Source of the DNA: Tetraselmis striata
Taxonomy: Eukaryota > Chlorophyta > Chlorodendrophyceae > Chlorodendrales > Chlorodendraceae
Length of the DNA: 64,000 nt
NCBI GenBank assembly: GCA_006384855.1
Contig: VCJN01002789.1
Coordinates: 1-64,000 of the forward strand
Direction of reading: 5' to 3'
The position numbers and the translations under genes were made by a program. Positions 18,666-28,290 of the stretch are shown here, one piece after another. The notes beneath the pieces were generated by a model, which saw nothing but the letters and a program-made list of their open reading frames with translations, was not told the DNA's origin and ran no database searches. Position 1 is the stretch's first letter, and each line of letters starts with the position of its first letter.

Positions 18666-18690
18666 GAAATCGCCAGAGAGGACCCGCTTC

Positions 18691-19962
18691 ATGACCATCG
18701 CCGACCTTGATGCAACGGACATCGACCGGCCGATCTTCGATCCGGCGGCGTTCCGTCTCACCGATCAGGAAGCCGAGTTGACCGGCCTGGCGCGCCGGGT
18801 CGCCCGCACGCGGTTCGCGCCGCGGGCGGAGCAATACGACCGGGAGGCGACCTTCCCGACGCAGAATTATCGCGACATGCATGAGGCCGGTCTGCTCGGC
18901 ATCTGCGTGCCGAAGGAAAACGGCGGCCATGGCGCGCCGTTTCGCGCCTATATGATGACGGCGGCCGAGATCGGCCGCTATTGCGGCGCCACCGCGCTGA
19001 CCTGGAACATGCATGTCTGCTCCTGCCTGTGGACCGGCGCGCTGACCGACGATCTCGACATGAGCGCGGCCGAGCGCGAGCTCCACCTGGAGCGCAGGGC
19101 GCGTCACTATGCGCGTATTCTCGACGAGGGCGCGATCTACTCGCAGCCGTTTTCCGAAGGCGGCGCGGCGGCGGCGGGTGCTGCCCCCTTTTCCACCAGC
19201 GCGAAACAGGTCGACGGCGGCTGGCTGATCAACGGCAAGAAGATCTTCGCCTCGCTGTCCGGCCACGCCGACTATTACGGCATTCTCTGCGGCGAGATGA
19301 AGGAGGGCGAGAAGCCCTCGCGCCGCGACACGATGTATATCGCCGTGCCGGCCCGGGCCGAGGGCGTGGAGGTGGTCGGCGACTGGGACCCGCTCGGCAT
19401 GCGCGGGACGGTGTCGCGCACGCTGATCTTCAAGGACGTCTTCGTGCGGGACGATGAGCAGCTGATGCCGCGCGGGGTCTACTACCAAGCGGCAAGCCGC
19501 TGGCCGCACATGTTCATGACGCTGTCGCCGACCTACATGGGCATCGCCCAGGCGGCCTATGATTTCACCATCAAGTATCTGCGCGGCGAATGGCCCGGCC
19601 TGCCCCCGGTCAAGCGGCGGATGTTCCCGACGAAGCAGATGGGCGTCGCCCAGATGCAGCTGATGCTGGAACAGACCAAGGCGCTGTGGTTCCAGGCGAT
19701 CACCGAAGCCGGTCCCGATCCCTCGCGCGAGCAGATGATGCGCGCCTGGGCGGCGCATTATACCGTGATGGAAAACGCCAACGAGATCTGCCAGCTTGCC
19801 GTGCGCACCTGCGGAGGACAGTCGATGCTGAAGACCCTGCCGCTCGAACGCCTCTATCGCGACAGCCGCTGCGGTTCGCTGATGCTGCCCTGGACGGCGG
19901 AGATTTGCCTCGACAGAATTGGCCGCGAAAGCCTGTATCTGCCGGGAGAAAGCGACACGTGA
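18691..19962 (+). CDS. Acyl-CoA-dehydrogenase-fold flavoprotein lacking the usual catalytic Glu
   Basis: A 423-aa protein with the complete acyl-CoA dehydrogenase architecture: N-terminal helical domain (LGICVPKENGGHG), middle beta domain (YSQPFSEGGAAAAG, GGWLINGKKIFASLSG), and C-terminal helical domain (YTVMENANEICQLAVRTCGG). In classical members the motif YEGT(x)EI carries the catalytic base; here the aligned stretch is MLPWTAEI, putting Pro400 where Glu is expected. This points to either a base placed elsewhere or a different reaction, for example a reduced-flavin monooxygenase like DszC-type enzymes fed by the flavin reductase of the same locus. It precedes the CoA ligase with overlapping stop and start. 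Confidence 0.85.
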   Translation: MTIADLDATDIDRPIFDPAAFRLTDQEAELTGLARRVARTRFAPRAEQYDREATFPTQNYRDMHEAGLLGICVPKENGGHGAPFRAYMMTAAEIGRYCGATALTWNMHVCSCLWTGALTDDLDMSAAERELHLERRARHYARILDEGAIYSQPFSEGGAAAAGAAPFSTSAKQVDGGWLINGKKIFASLSGHADYYGILCGEMKEGEKPSRRDTMYIAVPARAEGVEVVGDWDPLGMRGTVSRTLIFKDVFVRDDEQLMPRGVYYQAASRWPHMFMTLSPTYMGIAQAAYDFTIKYLRGEWPGLPPVKRRMFPTKQMGVAQMQLMLEQTKALWFQAITEAGPDPSREQMMRAWAAHYTVMENANEICQLAVRTCGGQSMLKTLPLERLYRDSRCGSLMLPWTAEICLDRIGRESLYLPGESDT

Positions 19963-21497
19963 CCTCCATCGACAGCTGGATCGAAGCGCATGCCCGCTTC
20001 ACTCCCGACAAGCCGGCGGTGCTCTTCGACGGCGAGGTCCTGACCTATCGCGAGATGGCGGGGGCGGTCGGCAGGCTGGCCGGCTACCTGCGGTCCGAGC
20101 ACGGGATCGGTCGCGGCGACCGGTTCGCCTATCTCGGCACCAATGCGCCCGACACGCTGGCGCTGCTGTTCGCCGCCGCCCGGCTCGGAGCCATTCTGGT
20201 TCCGCTCAACTGGCGTCTCGCGCCGCCGGAGCTTGCCCATGCGGTAACCGACAGCGGCGCGCGCCTGCTGATCCATCAGCCGGCGTTCGCCGCGGCGGTC
20301 GCCGCGATGGCGCAAGACGGCGCGCTGCCGTCTGCCATTTGCGCCGATCCGGGCGACGGCGGTCTGATCCGCATGGCCGCGGAGCATGCGCCGATCCGGC
20401 CCGAGGCAACCGCTGGGAGTGCCAGGGATGCGTTGCTTCTGGTCTATACCTCGGGCACGACCGGCCGTCCCAAGGGGGCGGTGCTGACGCAGGCGGCGGT
20501 GCAGGCCAATGCGCTCAATGCCATCCACATGCAGGGGCTGACGAGCGAGGACACCGTTTTGACGGTGCTGCCGATGTTCCACGTCGGCGGGCTGAACATC
20601 CAGACCACCCCGGCGCTCTACGTCGGGGCGAGCGTCGTGCTGCATGACCGGTTTCACCCGGACAAGGTGCTGAAGAGCCTTGCCGCCGACCGGCCGAGCC
20701 TGACCGTGCTGGTTCCGGCGACGCTGGCCGCGCTGCTGGCCCATCCCGGCTGGCCGGAGGCGGATCTCTCAAGTCTGCGGCTTGTCGCGACCGGATCGTC
20801 GGATGTGCCGCATCCCTTGATGCGCGGGTTCATCGAGCGCGGGGTGCCGGTTCTCCAGGTCTATGGCGCGACGGAAACCGGCCCGGTCTCGATCTACCAG
20901 CGGCTCGACGACGCGGACGCAGAATTCGGTGCGATCGGACGCGCCGGTCTGCACACATCGCGCGCATCACCATCGACGGACGGGAAGCAGGCGTCGGCGA
21001 GGTCGGCGAGATCGAGCTCAAGGGGCCGAATGTGACCGCCGGCTACTGGAACCGTCCCGAGGCGACGCGCGCGTGTTTTCGCGACGGCTGGTTCCGGACC
21101 GGCGATCTGGCCGAAGTCGACGACAACGGCGTCTACTGGTTTCGCGACAGGTTGAAGAACGTGATCATTTCCGGCGGCGAGAACATCTATCCGGCGGAGA
21201 TCGAGCGGGTCCTGCGCGAATTCCCGGAGGTGCGGGAAGCCGCCGTCGTGGGAGTCGACGATGCACAGTGGGGCGAAACGCCGGTCGCGGTGGTCGTGCC
21301 GCTGTCGGACGGCGGTTGCGATCCGCGCGCGCTGCTTGGACAATTCGACGGGCGACTTGCCCGCTACAAGCATCCGAAAGCCCTTGTTTTCGCTACGGCA
21401 CTTCCGCGCAATGCGCTCGGCAAGATCCAACTGGATAAGGTCCGCAAAATGGCGGAGGATGCCCTTACACGCGAGACCGCACAAAAAAAAAGCCTGA
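19959..21497 (+). CDS. AMP-dependent acyl-CoA synthetase/ligase, frameshifted
   Basis: An ANL-family ligase of about 512 aa that activates a carboxylic acid to its CoA ester. It starts at GTG 19959, overlapping the previous stop (GTGA). Motifs: VYTSGTTGRPKGA (P-loop), YGATETGPV, the GDLAEVD region and the C-terminal hinge and lysine motif NALGKIQ. Two defects occur. First, the frame shifts near 20955-20965, after GAIGRAGLH and before ARITIDGREAG, by one missing base. Second, an A9 run at 21483-21491 removes the natural TGA, so the frame runs on into the next gene; with eight A residues it would stop at 21497. The ligase implies that the pathway substrate or an intermediate is handled as a CoA thioester. 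Confidence 0.82.
21483..21491 (+). repeat. A9 homopolymer at the end of the CoA ligase gene
   Basis: Nine consecutive A residues sit just before the TGA that would end the ligase. As written, the ligase frame misses this stop and continues in frame into the TRAP binding-protein gene. Removing one A restores the stop. A runs of this length are prone both to sequencing miscalls and to polymerase slippage. Confidence 0.7.
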
Positions 21498-21526
21498 CAA
21501 ATCCAGGCAAGCAGAGGGGATTACTC

Positions 21527-22555
21527 ATGAGAAAGCTTTTCGGCGTCCTGGCAACCCTGGCCACCATCGGGGGGGCGGCTGTCGGCACGGCCCTGCCGGC
21601 CTCGGCGGAAACCACCTTGCGCGTTTCCAACTGGCTGCCGCCGTCGCATCCGATCGTGCGCGATATCCTGGCCCCCTGGGGCGAGCAGGTGAGCGAGGCC
21701 ACCGACGGCCGGGTGACGGTGGAGATCATGACCTCGCCGATCGGCAAGCCGCCGGCCCAGTTCGACCTGATCCGCTCCGGCGCCGCCGATGTCGGCTATG
21801 GCGTGCACGGCTATACGCCCGGCCGTTTCAAGCTGACGCCGATCATCGAGGGGCCGTTCCTCTCCGACAGCGCCGAAGCGCTCTCGGTCGCCTACTGGCG
21901 GGTGCAGGAGGCCATGCTCGACGCGGCCGACGAGCACAATGGCGTCAAGCTTCTCACCGTCTTCACCCACGGCCCGGGCATGATCTACACCACCGACACG
22001 CCGGTCTCCTCGGTCGCCGATCTCGCGGGCCTGAAGATGCGTATCGGCGGCGGCGTGGTTGCCAAGATCGCCGAGCGGCTCGGCATGGTCGGCGTCCAGG
22101 CGCCCTCGCCGCAGGTCTATGAGATCCTCGCCAACGGCGTTGCCGACGGCATCCTGTTTCCGGCCGAATCCGTTCCCTTCTTCCGCATCGACGAGGTCGT
22201 GCGCAATGGCGTGTCCGTGCCGGGCGGGCTCTACAACACTTCCTTCTTCGTGGTCATGAACCGGCGCACCTGGGACGGATTGTCGGAGGAAGACAAGGCG
22301 GCGATCGACAGCGTGTCGGGTGAAGCCATGGCACGGCTCGCGGGGCAGGCCTGGGACGCGGCGGATGCGGCCGGCACCAAGGTGATGAGCGACAAGGGCG
22401 TTGCCCTTTCGCAGGCCGATGCGGCGATGACCGCCGAACTTGAGGAAGAGCTGGCCGGCATCGAGCAGGGCTTCCTCGACGCCGCCGCCAAGAGCGGCGT
22501 CGACGGCGCGGCCGCGCTGGACATGCTCAGGGCCGAGATCGCCAAGGCGCAATGA
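21527..22555 (+). CDS. dctP: TRAP transporter periplasmic substrate-binding protein (DctP family)
   Basis: A 342-aa secreted binding protein. ATG 21527 follows a strong ribosome site (agagggga) and a typical signal peptide (MRKLFGVLATLATIGGAAVG...ALPASA, cleavage about residue 27). The mature part begins ETTLRVSNWLPPSHPIV, a standard DctP opening, with the family signature region KMRIGGGVVAKIAERLG and later PGGLYNTSFFVVMN. It captures an organic acid in the periplasm for the membrane subunits encoded next. The ligand is unknown, but linkage to the CoA ligase and ring-cleavage genes suggests an aromatic or heteroaromatic acid. Confidence 0.93.
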   Translation: MRKLFGVLATLATIGGAAVGTALPASAETTLRVSNWLPPSHPIVRDILAPWGEQVSEATDGRVTVEIMTSPIGKPPAQFDLIRSGAADVGYGVHGYTPGRFKLTPIIEGPFLSDSAEALSVAYWRVQEAMLDAADEHNGVKLLTVFTHGPGMIYTTDTPVSSVADLAGLKMRIGGGVVAKIAERLGMVGVQAPSPQVYEILANGVADGILFPAESVPFFRIDEVVRNGVSVPGGLYNTSFFVVMNRRTWDGLSEEDKAAIDSVSGEAMARLAGQAWDAADAAGTKVMSDKGVALSQADAAMTAELEEELAGIEQGFLDAAAKSGVDGAAALDMLRAEIAKAQ

Positions 22556-23052
22556 CGGGACTGCGTTCCAGCGACGGCGCGGGCGGCGGCCTGCGTCGCC
22601 TCGTCGGGGCGGCGGGCCTTGTGCTGCGCCTTGCCGCCTCCCTGCTGCTGTTGACCATGATGATCGTCACCTTCGTCGACGTGCTGGGGCGCGAGGTCTT
22701 CTCCGCGCCCCTGCCGGGAGCCTATGAATTGACCGAGGTGCTTCTCGCGCTGGTGATCTTCGTCGGGCTTCCGATCGCCACGGCGCGGCGCGAGCACGTC
22801 TCGGTCGACCTGCTGGTCGCCCGCCTGCCGGGCCCGCTGCGGCGCGGGTTCGCGGTGCTTGCGGCGGTGATTACGGCGCTGGTTCTCATGGTGCTGGCGT
22901 GGCGTCTGTCCGTCAGCGCCAGCGACTTCACGGCCTATGGCGATGCGACGGTCTATCTCGGCATTCCGCTCGGCCCGGTGGCCGCGGCCATGGCGGGGTT
23001 CACGGCGATCGCCGCGGTGGTCGCCGTCGTCGTCGTCTTCCGGCGCGACTGA
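22552..23052 (+). CDS. dctQ: TRAP transporter small permease subunit (DctQ)
   Basis: A 166-aa inner membrane protein with four membrane segments (GLVLRLAASLLLLTMMIVTF, TEVLLALVIFVGLPIAT, GFAVLAAVITALVLMVLAW, and the final AAMAGFTAIAAVVAVVVVF). The motif FVDVLGREVFSAPLPGAYELTE is the DctQ signature. It overlaps dctP by four bases (ATGA), and dctM follows after 94 bases. It forms the membrane complex with DctM. Confidence 0.93.
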   Translation: MTGLRSSDGAGGGLRRLVGAAGLVLRLAASLLLLTMMIVTFVDVLGREVFSAPLPGAYELTEVLLALVIFVGLPIATARREHVSVDLLVARLPGPLRRGFAVLAAVITALVLMVLAWRLSVSASDFTAYGDATVYLGIPLGPVAAAMAGFTAIAAVVAVVVVFRRD

Positions 23053-23146
23053 GCGCGGCCCGTCCCGTCCCGTCTCCGGCGCCGCTGCCGGACCCTGCCC
23101 TTCCCGCACCGGCTTGCGGTGTGTCTGCGACTTGGAAACTGGCGTC

Positions 23147-24440
23147 ATGGAAACCTGGTTGCCCGGCCTCCTGATCCTTATCGTGGTGATGTTCGCCGGC
23201 GTTCCCATCGCCATGGCGATGGCGGCGGTCGGCGGTCTCGGCCTCGCCGCGATGCTCGGCATCGGCCCGGCGCTTGCCATCGTCGGACAAACGACCTTCG
23301 ACACCGGCCTGTCCTATTCGCTGTCGGTGGTGCCGCTCTTCGTGCTGATGGGCAATCTGGTAACGCGGGCGGGCCTGTCGGACGAACTCTATGCCGCCTG
23401 TCATGCCTGGCTCGGCCACCGCCGGGGCGGGCTGGCGATGGCGACGGCGGTCGCCTGCGGCGGCTTTTCGGCCGTTTGCGGCTCGTCGCTCGCCACCGCC
23501 GCCACCATGGGCAAGGTCGCGCTGCCGCAGATGCGCCGCTACCGCTACGACGACGGGCTCGCCAGCGGCGTCATCGCCGCCGGCGGCACGCTCGGCATTC
23601 TCATTCCGCCGAGCGTCATTCTCGTTCTTTACGGGGTCACGGCACAGCAGGACATCGCGCGGCTCTTCATCGCCGGCATCGTCCCCGGCATTCTCGGCAT
23701 CCTGGGTTATATGGCGGCGGTGCGCATCACCTGCTGGCGCAATCCGGCCGCGGGGACCGCCGGCCGAGCGCATGCCCTATGCCGCCCGTTTCAAGTCGCT
23801 TTGGGGCGTGTCCGGGATCGTCGGACTTTTCGTTCTGGTGATCGGGGGCATCTACACCGGCGCCTTCACCGCGACCGAGGCGGCCGGCATCGGCGCCAGC
23901 GGCGCCTTCGTCATCGCCCTTTTCCGCGGTCGGCTGACGCTGCGCAGCCTGCTGGAAACGCTCGCCGATACCGCCGCCACGACGACCATGATGTTCATGG
24001 TGCTGATCGGCGCGCTGATCTTTTCCAATTTCGTCAATATCGCCGGCTTGCCGTCGGCGCTTGCCGGCTTCGCGCGCGCCTCCGAGCTTCCCGCGCCGGT
24101 GATCCTCGGATGCATCCTGCTGGTCTATCTCTGTCTCGGCATGGTGCTGGAAAGCCTGTCCATGGTGCTCCTGACCGTGCCGATCTTCGCGCCGGTGATG
24201 GCAGCGCTCGGCTACGACCTGGTGTGGTTCGGCATCGTCGTCGTCGTGGTCACCGAAATCAGCCTGATCACACCGCCGGTGGGGTTGAATGTCTTCGTGC
24301 TGAAATCCGTTCTGCCGGATGTGCCGCTTTCGACGATCTTTCGCGGCGTGCTGCCGTTCGTGGCGGCGGATATCGTCCGGCTGGCGCTCATCGTCGTGGT
24401 GCCCGGGCTGGTGCTCTTCCTGCCCGACCTGATGCGCTAG
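23147..24440 (+). CDS. dctM: TRAP transporter large permease subunit (DctM), frameshifted
   Basis: The main sodium-coupled channel subunit of the TRAP transporter, about 430 aa when corrected, with 11-12 membrane segments. ATG 23147 opens METWLPGLLILIVVMFAGVP. Family motifs include PLFVLMGNL, GGFSAVCGSSLATAATMG and IPPSVILVLYG in the first part, and TPPVGLNVFVLKS and the closing GLVLFLPDLM in the second. The frame breaks near 23755 in gcggggaccgcc by one extra base, between WRNPAAG and PPAERMPYAARF, in the cytoplasmic loop. Everything else is intact, so a base-calling error is plausible. Confidence 0.88.
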
Positions 24441-24574
24441 GCAGAAGTCTTGCACGAGTATTTACCTTATCGTTGCGTCGGGTTTGTTTATTTGCGCGGG
24501 TTAACTGAATCCTCGTCTTTGCCATCTCAAATCGACCGATAACAAAACGCAATCAAGATCCAACGAGGTCGACT

Positions 24575-25639
24575 GTGCAAACCCTCGCCAGCATCAAGGC
24601 ACTCAGCCTTGCCGCCACTCCCGACGATCGCCGCACCCTGGTGCTTGCCATCACGCAGGCGTTCGACGCCGTTCAAAAAGCTCCGTCCGACGATGAAAAC
24701 GCCCTGTTTTGCGAGGTGGTCGGACGCATTCTCGACCAGCTCACGGAGAGCGTGCGCGCGGAAGTGGCGCAGAAGCTGGCGCCGATGGAGCGAACGCCGG
24801 AAGCGCTCGCCTTCAAGATGGCCAGCGACGAGTCCATCGCCGTTGCCGGTCCGGTGCTCGAACAGTCGACCAAGCTCACCGACGCGCAACTTGTCGAGAT
24901 CGCGGAAAATCGCGACGACAGTTATCGCATGGCGATTGCCAAGCGCGAGAGCGTTTCGGAGGCGGTGACGGATGTGATCGTCGAGAAGAGCGGGCGCGAG
25001 GTTCTCCAGGCGATTTCGGGGAACCGCGGCGCCGCCTTTTCGCAAAAGGGCGTCGGCGTGCTGCTTGAGCGCGGGGGCGAGGACGCCACCGTGCAGCAGA
25101 ACCTTCTGGCGCGCTCGCGCGACGACGGAAGCATGGCCGGCAAGATCCGCAATGCCCTCACCGAAGGCCTGCGCAAGAAGCTCGGCGACTTCGTCACGCA
25201 ACTGCCGGCGGAGGAAATGGATCACGCGGTGGAGATCGCCCAGCAGGCCTATATGGCCGAAAAGGGCGTGGCGCGCCGCGCGCGTATGGCACGCAAGCTG
25301 ATGCTCGACGAGATCAACGCCGGCAAGATGCAGGTGGACGAGGCGGTCACCCAACTGTCGCGCGAGAAGCGGATCGACGATCTCGGCTGGCTCGCGGCGC
25401 AGATCCTGCAGATCCCTGAGACGATCGCCCAGGGGGCCTTCAATGCGGTCGCCGTCGACACCGCCGTCATTCTCGGCCGGGCGCTGGGGGTGAGCGAGAG
25501 GACCTTCCAGCTGGTCGCGACCGCGCGTCGACAGGTGCTGTCGCTGCCGCCGGAAAGCGAGGCGGCGGCGCTCCAGGAATTCTCCGCCCTCAGCCAGATG
25601 GAAGCCAGCCGCGCCATCCGCCTGCTGAAGATGCGCTGA
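24575..25639 (+). CDS. DUF2336 domain-containing protein
   Basis: A 354-aa, mostly helical cytosolic protein of the alphaproteobacterial DUF2336 family. The start is GTG 24575 with cgagg upstream. The sequence is a run of HEAT-like helical repeats: LFCEVVGRILDQLTESVR, VRAEVAQKLAPMERTPE, TKLTDAQLVEIAENRDDSYR, EVLQAISGNRGAAFSQKG. The C-terminal half (VTQLSREKRIDDLGWLAAQIL, TARRQVLSLPPESEAAALQ) is also characteristic. Its biochemical role is unknown; relatives have been linked to stress and cell-cycle phosphorelays, which I cannot test here. It stands alone with its own promoter. Confidence 0.85.
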   Translation: MQTLASIKALSLAATPDDRRTLVLAITQAFDAVQKAPSDDENALFCEVVGRILDQLTESVRAEVAQKLAPMERTPEALAFKMASDESIAVAGPVLEQSTKLTDAQLVEIAENRDDSYRMAIAKRESVSEAVTDVIVEKSGREVLQAISGNRGAAFSQKGVGVLLERGGEDATVQQNLLARSRDDGSMAGKIRNALTEGLRKKLGDFVTQLPAEEMDHAVEIAQQAYMAEKGVARRARMARKLMLDEINAGKMQVDEAVTQLSREKRIDDLGWLAAQILQIPETIAQGAFNAVAVDTAVILGRALGVSERTFQLVATARRQVLSLPPESEAAALQEFSALSQMEASRAIRLLKMR

Positions 25640-26015
25640 ACGGCGGCGCGCGCGAACGATCCGACCTTGACCCGAACGGGGGTTCTGCGCCATTGAAGGA
25701 CGCGGAGCCGTCTTGCCTGGCGAACCGCCCGCTGCCCGTCCCGGGACGGCCGCGGGTCCAGGGCAGACGGATCATCAGGGATCCTTCAGCGGCAGGGCCT
25801 TTTTCAAATGTCGAATGCCGACACATGCGGACACGATGTCGCCGGGCGGACAATGCCCTGGCGCCGCGTCATCATGTGCGATCGTCGGCGCCTGCCCTCC
25901 CGTTTCCATGCCCGGCTGAGCGCCGTCATCGGACTGGACGATCTCGGCTGACACGGCCCCGAGTTCGCCGCGCGCCGACGCGCCGGCCCCCCGCAAGTTT
26001 TTCAAGGAGAGACGG
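25640..26015. other. Gene-free stretch before leuC
   Basis: These 376 bases contain no reading frame with family resemblance or a good ribosome site; the GC-rich frames on both strands look non-coding. The leuC promoter and leader should lie here. The final 15 bases (caaggagagacgg) give leuC its ribosome site. I see no leader peptide with a leucine run, so classical attenuation is not supported. Confidence 0.5.
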
Positions 26016-27428
26016 ATGAGCACGTCGAGAACCCTCTACGACAAGATCTGGGACGACCATGTGGTCGATACGCAGGAAGACGGTACCAGCCTGCTCTATA
26101 TCGATCGCCATCTCGTGCATGAGGTGACCAGCCCGCAGGCCTTCGAGGGCCTGCGCATGACCGGCCGTCAGGTGCGCCAGCCGGGCAAGACGCTCGCGGT
26201 TGTCGATCACAATGTGCCGACGACCGACCGCAGCCACGGCATCGACGACCCGGAATCGGCGCTGCAGGTCGACACGCTCGCGAAGAATGCCGGCGCCTTC
26301 GGCATCGAGTATTACAGCGAGACGGACAACCGCCAGGGCATCGTGCATATCGTTGGTCCCGAACAGGGGTTTACCCTGCCGGGCATGACCATCGTTTGCG
26401 GCGATAGCCACACCTCGACCCATGGCGCCTTTGGCGCGCTCGCCCACGGCATCGGCACCTCGGAAGTCGAACACGTTCTGGCCACCCAGACGCTGATCCA
26501 GAAGAAGGCCAAGAACATGCGGGTCACCGTCGACGGCGAGCTGCCGGACGGCGTGACGGCCAAGGACATCATTCTCGCCATCATCGGCGAGATCGGCACC
26601 GCCGGCGGCACCGGCCATGTGATCGAATACGCGGGCGAGGCCATTCGCGCGCTGTCGGTCGAAGGGCGGATGACCGTCTGCAACATGTCGATCGAGGCGG
26701 GCGCGCGCGCCGGCCTGATCGCGCCGGACGAGAAGACCTTCGCCTACATCAAGGATCGCCCCAAGGCGCCGAAGGGTGCTGCCTGGGATCAGGCGGTCGC
26801 CTACTGGAAGACGCTGTTCACCGACGAAGGCGCGCATTTCGACAAGGAAATCCGTCTCGACGCGGCCAATCTCCCGCCGATCGTCACTTGGGGCTCCAGC
26901 CCCGAGGACGTGGTGTCGGTGACCGGCAGCGTGCCGGACCCGGACGAGATCGCCGACGAGAACCGCAAGTCCTCCAAGAAGCGCGCGCTGCAGTACATGG
27001 GCCTGGAAGCGGGAACGCCGATCACGGACATCACGCTCGACCGCGTGTTCATCGGCTCCTGCACCAACGGTCGCATCGAGGATCTGCGCGCCGCCGCCGA
27101 GGTCGTGCGCGGCCACAAGGTGGCGGACACGGTCAGCGCCATGGTGGTTCCCGGATCCGGCCTGGTGAAGGCGCAGGCCGAGGCCGAGGGCCTCGATGCG
27201 ATCTTCAAGGAAGCCGGCTTCGAATGGCGCGAGCCCGGCTGTTCGATGTGTCTTGCCATGAACGCCGACAAGCTGGCGCCGGGCGAACGCTGCGCCTCCA
27301 CCTCGAACCGCAACTTCGAGGGCCGTCAGGGCTTCAAGGGCCGCACCCATCTGGTGTCGCCGGCGATGGCGGCGGCCGCGGCGATCGCCGGTCACTTCGT
27401 CGACATCCGCGACTGGCCGAAAGGCTGA
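26016..27428 (+). CDS. leuC: 3-isopropylmalate dehydratase large subunit
   Basis: A 470-aa aconitase-family enzyme that isomerises 2-isopropylmalate to 3-isopropylmalate in leucine synthesis, with LeuD as partner (not in this window). The opening [13 protein letters not shown] and [18 protein letters not shown] are typical. The [4Fe-4S] ligands are the cysteine in FIGSCTNGR (about residue 349) and the pair in [11 protein letters not shown] (about 410-413). [12 protein letters not shown] and the C-terminal [12 protein letters not shown] active-site loop are intact. ATG 26016 follows aaggagag. It ends with a clear hairpin and is monocistronic here. Confidence 0.98.
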   Translation: MSTSRTLYDKIWDDHVVDTQEDGTSLLYIDRHLVHEVTSPQAFEGLRMTGRQVRQPGKTLAVVDHNVPTTDRSHGIDDPESALQVDTLAKNAGAFGIEYYSETDNRQGIVHIVGPEQGFTLPGMTIVCGDSHTSTHGAFGALAHGIGTSEVEHVLATQTLIQKKAKNMRVTVDGELPDGVTAKDIILAIIGEIGTAGGTGHVIEYAGEAIRALSVEGRMTVCNMSIEAGARAGLIAPDEKTFAYIKDRPKAPKGAAWDQAVAYWKTLFTDEGAHFDKEIRLDAANLPPIVTWGSSPEDVVSVTGSVPDPDEIADENRKSSKKRALQYMGLEAGTPITDITLDRVFIGSCTNGRIEDLRAAAEVVRGHKVADTVSAMVVPGSGLVKAQAEAEGLDAIFKEAGFEWREPGCSMCLAMNADKLAPGERCASTSNRNFEGRQGFKGRTHLVSPAMAAAAAIAGHFVDIRDWPKG

Positions 27429-27441
27429 CGTAGCGTCAAAA

Positions 27442-27472
27442 AACCGCGCGCGACGCCCGTTCGCGCGCGGTT
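27442..27472 (+). terminator. leuC terminator hairpin
   Basis: A 12-bp perfect stem (aaccgcgcgcga / tcgcgcgcggtt) with a seven-base loop begins 14 bases after the leuC stop. The T stretch that follows is short (ttatctgctt), so it may be a modest intrinsic terminator. The stem is preceded by a run of A, so it could also work in the opposite direction. Confidence 0.75.
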
Positions 27473-27571
27473 ATCTGCTTCACAAGACTGTCACTGTCGC
27501 TCTACACTATGCCGGCATCGGGGCGCGCCGAGGCGCTGCTCCCGTTCTTGAACGGCACGAGGAGCGAAGGT

Positions 27572-28129
27572 GTGAACGTCGCTATCTCTCCAGGGGCTCA
27601 TCCGGCCCTTGTTTTGAATGCGGACTACCGGCCACTTGCCTATTATCCGCTGTCGCTCTGGGGGTGGCAGGACGCGGTGAAAGCCGTGTTTCTCGATCGG
27701 GTGAACATTGTCTCCGAATATGATGTCATCGTTCGAAGTCCGAGCAGCGAATTCCGGCTTCCCAGCGTCGTCTCCCTGAAAAGCTACATCAAACCAAACC
27801 GCTATCCCGCCTTTACCCGTTTCAATGTTTTCCTGCGCGACCGGTTCCAGTGCCAGTATTGCGGCGCCCGAGAGGAACTGACCTTCGACCATCTCGTGCC
27901 CCGGTCGAGCGGCGGCCAGACCACCTGGCAGAATGTGATAACCGCCTGCTCGCCCTGCAATCTGCGCAAGGCCAACAAGTCCTGCGAGGACATCGGCATG
28001 TGGCCGTTCCACATGCCGTTTGCGCCGAGCGTGCAGGACCTGCACAACAACGGCCGGCAGTTTCCGCCGAATTATCTCCACGACAGTTGGCTCGACTTTC
28101 TCTACTGGGACACCGAACTGGAGCCGTGA
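27572..28129 (+). CDS. HNH endonuclease
   Basis: A 185-aa HNH-family protein. GTG 27572 is chosen as start because it follows ggagcgaagg and gives the usual opening MNVAISPGAHPALVLNADYRP. The zinc-bound HNH fold shows CQYCGAREELTFDHLVPRSSGG and the second knuckle CSPCNLRKANKS. This compact chromosomal HNH protein is widespread and conserved in Alphaproteobacteria, usually near housekeeping genes, so it is probably not a mobile or restriction enzyme. Its cellular role is not known to me. It is transcribed in the same direction as leuC but separated by the terminator. Confidence 0.88.
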   Translation: MNVAISPGAHPALVLNADYRPLAYYPLSLWGWQDAVKAVFLDRVNIVSEYDVIVRSPSSEFRLPSVVSLKSYIKPNRYPAFTRFNVFLRDRFQCQYCGAREELTFDHLVPRSSGGQTTWQNVITACSPCNLRKANKSCEDIGMWPFHMPFAPSVQDLHNNGRQFPPNYLHDSWLDFLYWDTELEP

Positions 28130-28290
28130 GCGGCGATCCGCCCGGATTTCGCAGGTCGGGTTAACGGTCCGTCAATCCTGTGGGCAGATACCCCGCTGCC
28201 TGCACGGCCGCGTTAACCGGGCCAAAGCCTTTTCTCGCGCAATCTTGTCGCAAAAGGACGTCGAACGACGGCGCCGCTGGAGTGCGTGAG

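Noticed and set aside
21032..22555. A natural CoA ligase-DctP fusion protein
   Set aside because: The join spans the A9 run, a ribosome site and a signal peptide; a periplasmic binding protein cannot be exported from the C-terminus of a cytosolic ligase.
25693..26019. Small gene in the gap before leuC
   Set aside because: Frame is Arg/Pro/Ser-rich with no ribosome site or family resemblance.
28161..28175. CtrA box before the TadG-like gene (TTAA-N7-TCAA)
   Set aside because: Second half deviates and it lies 115 bases from the start; not better than chance in my judgement.
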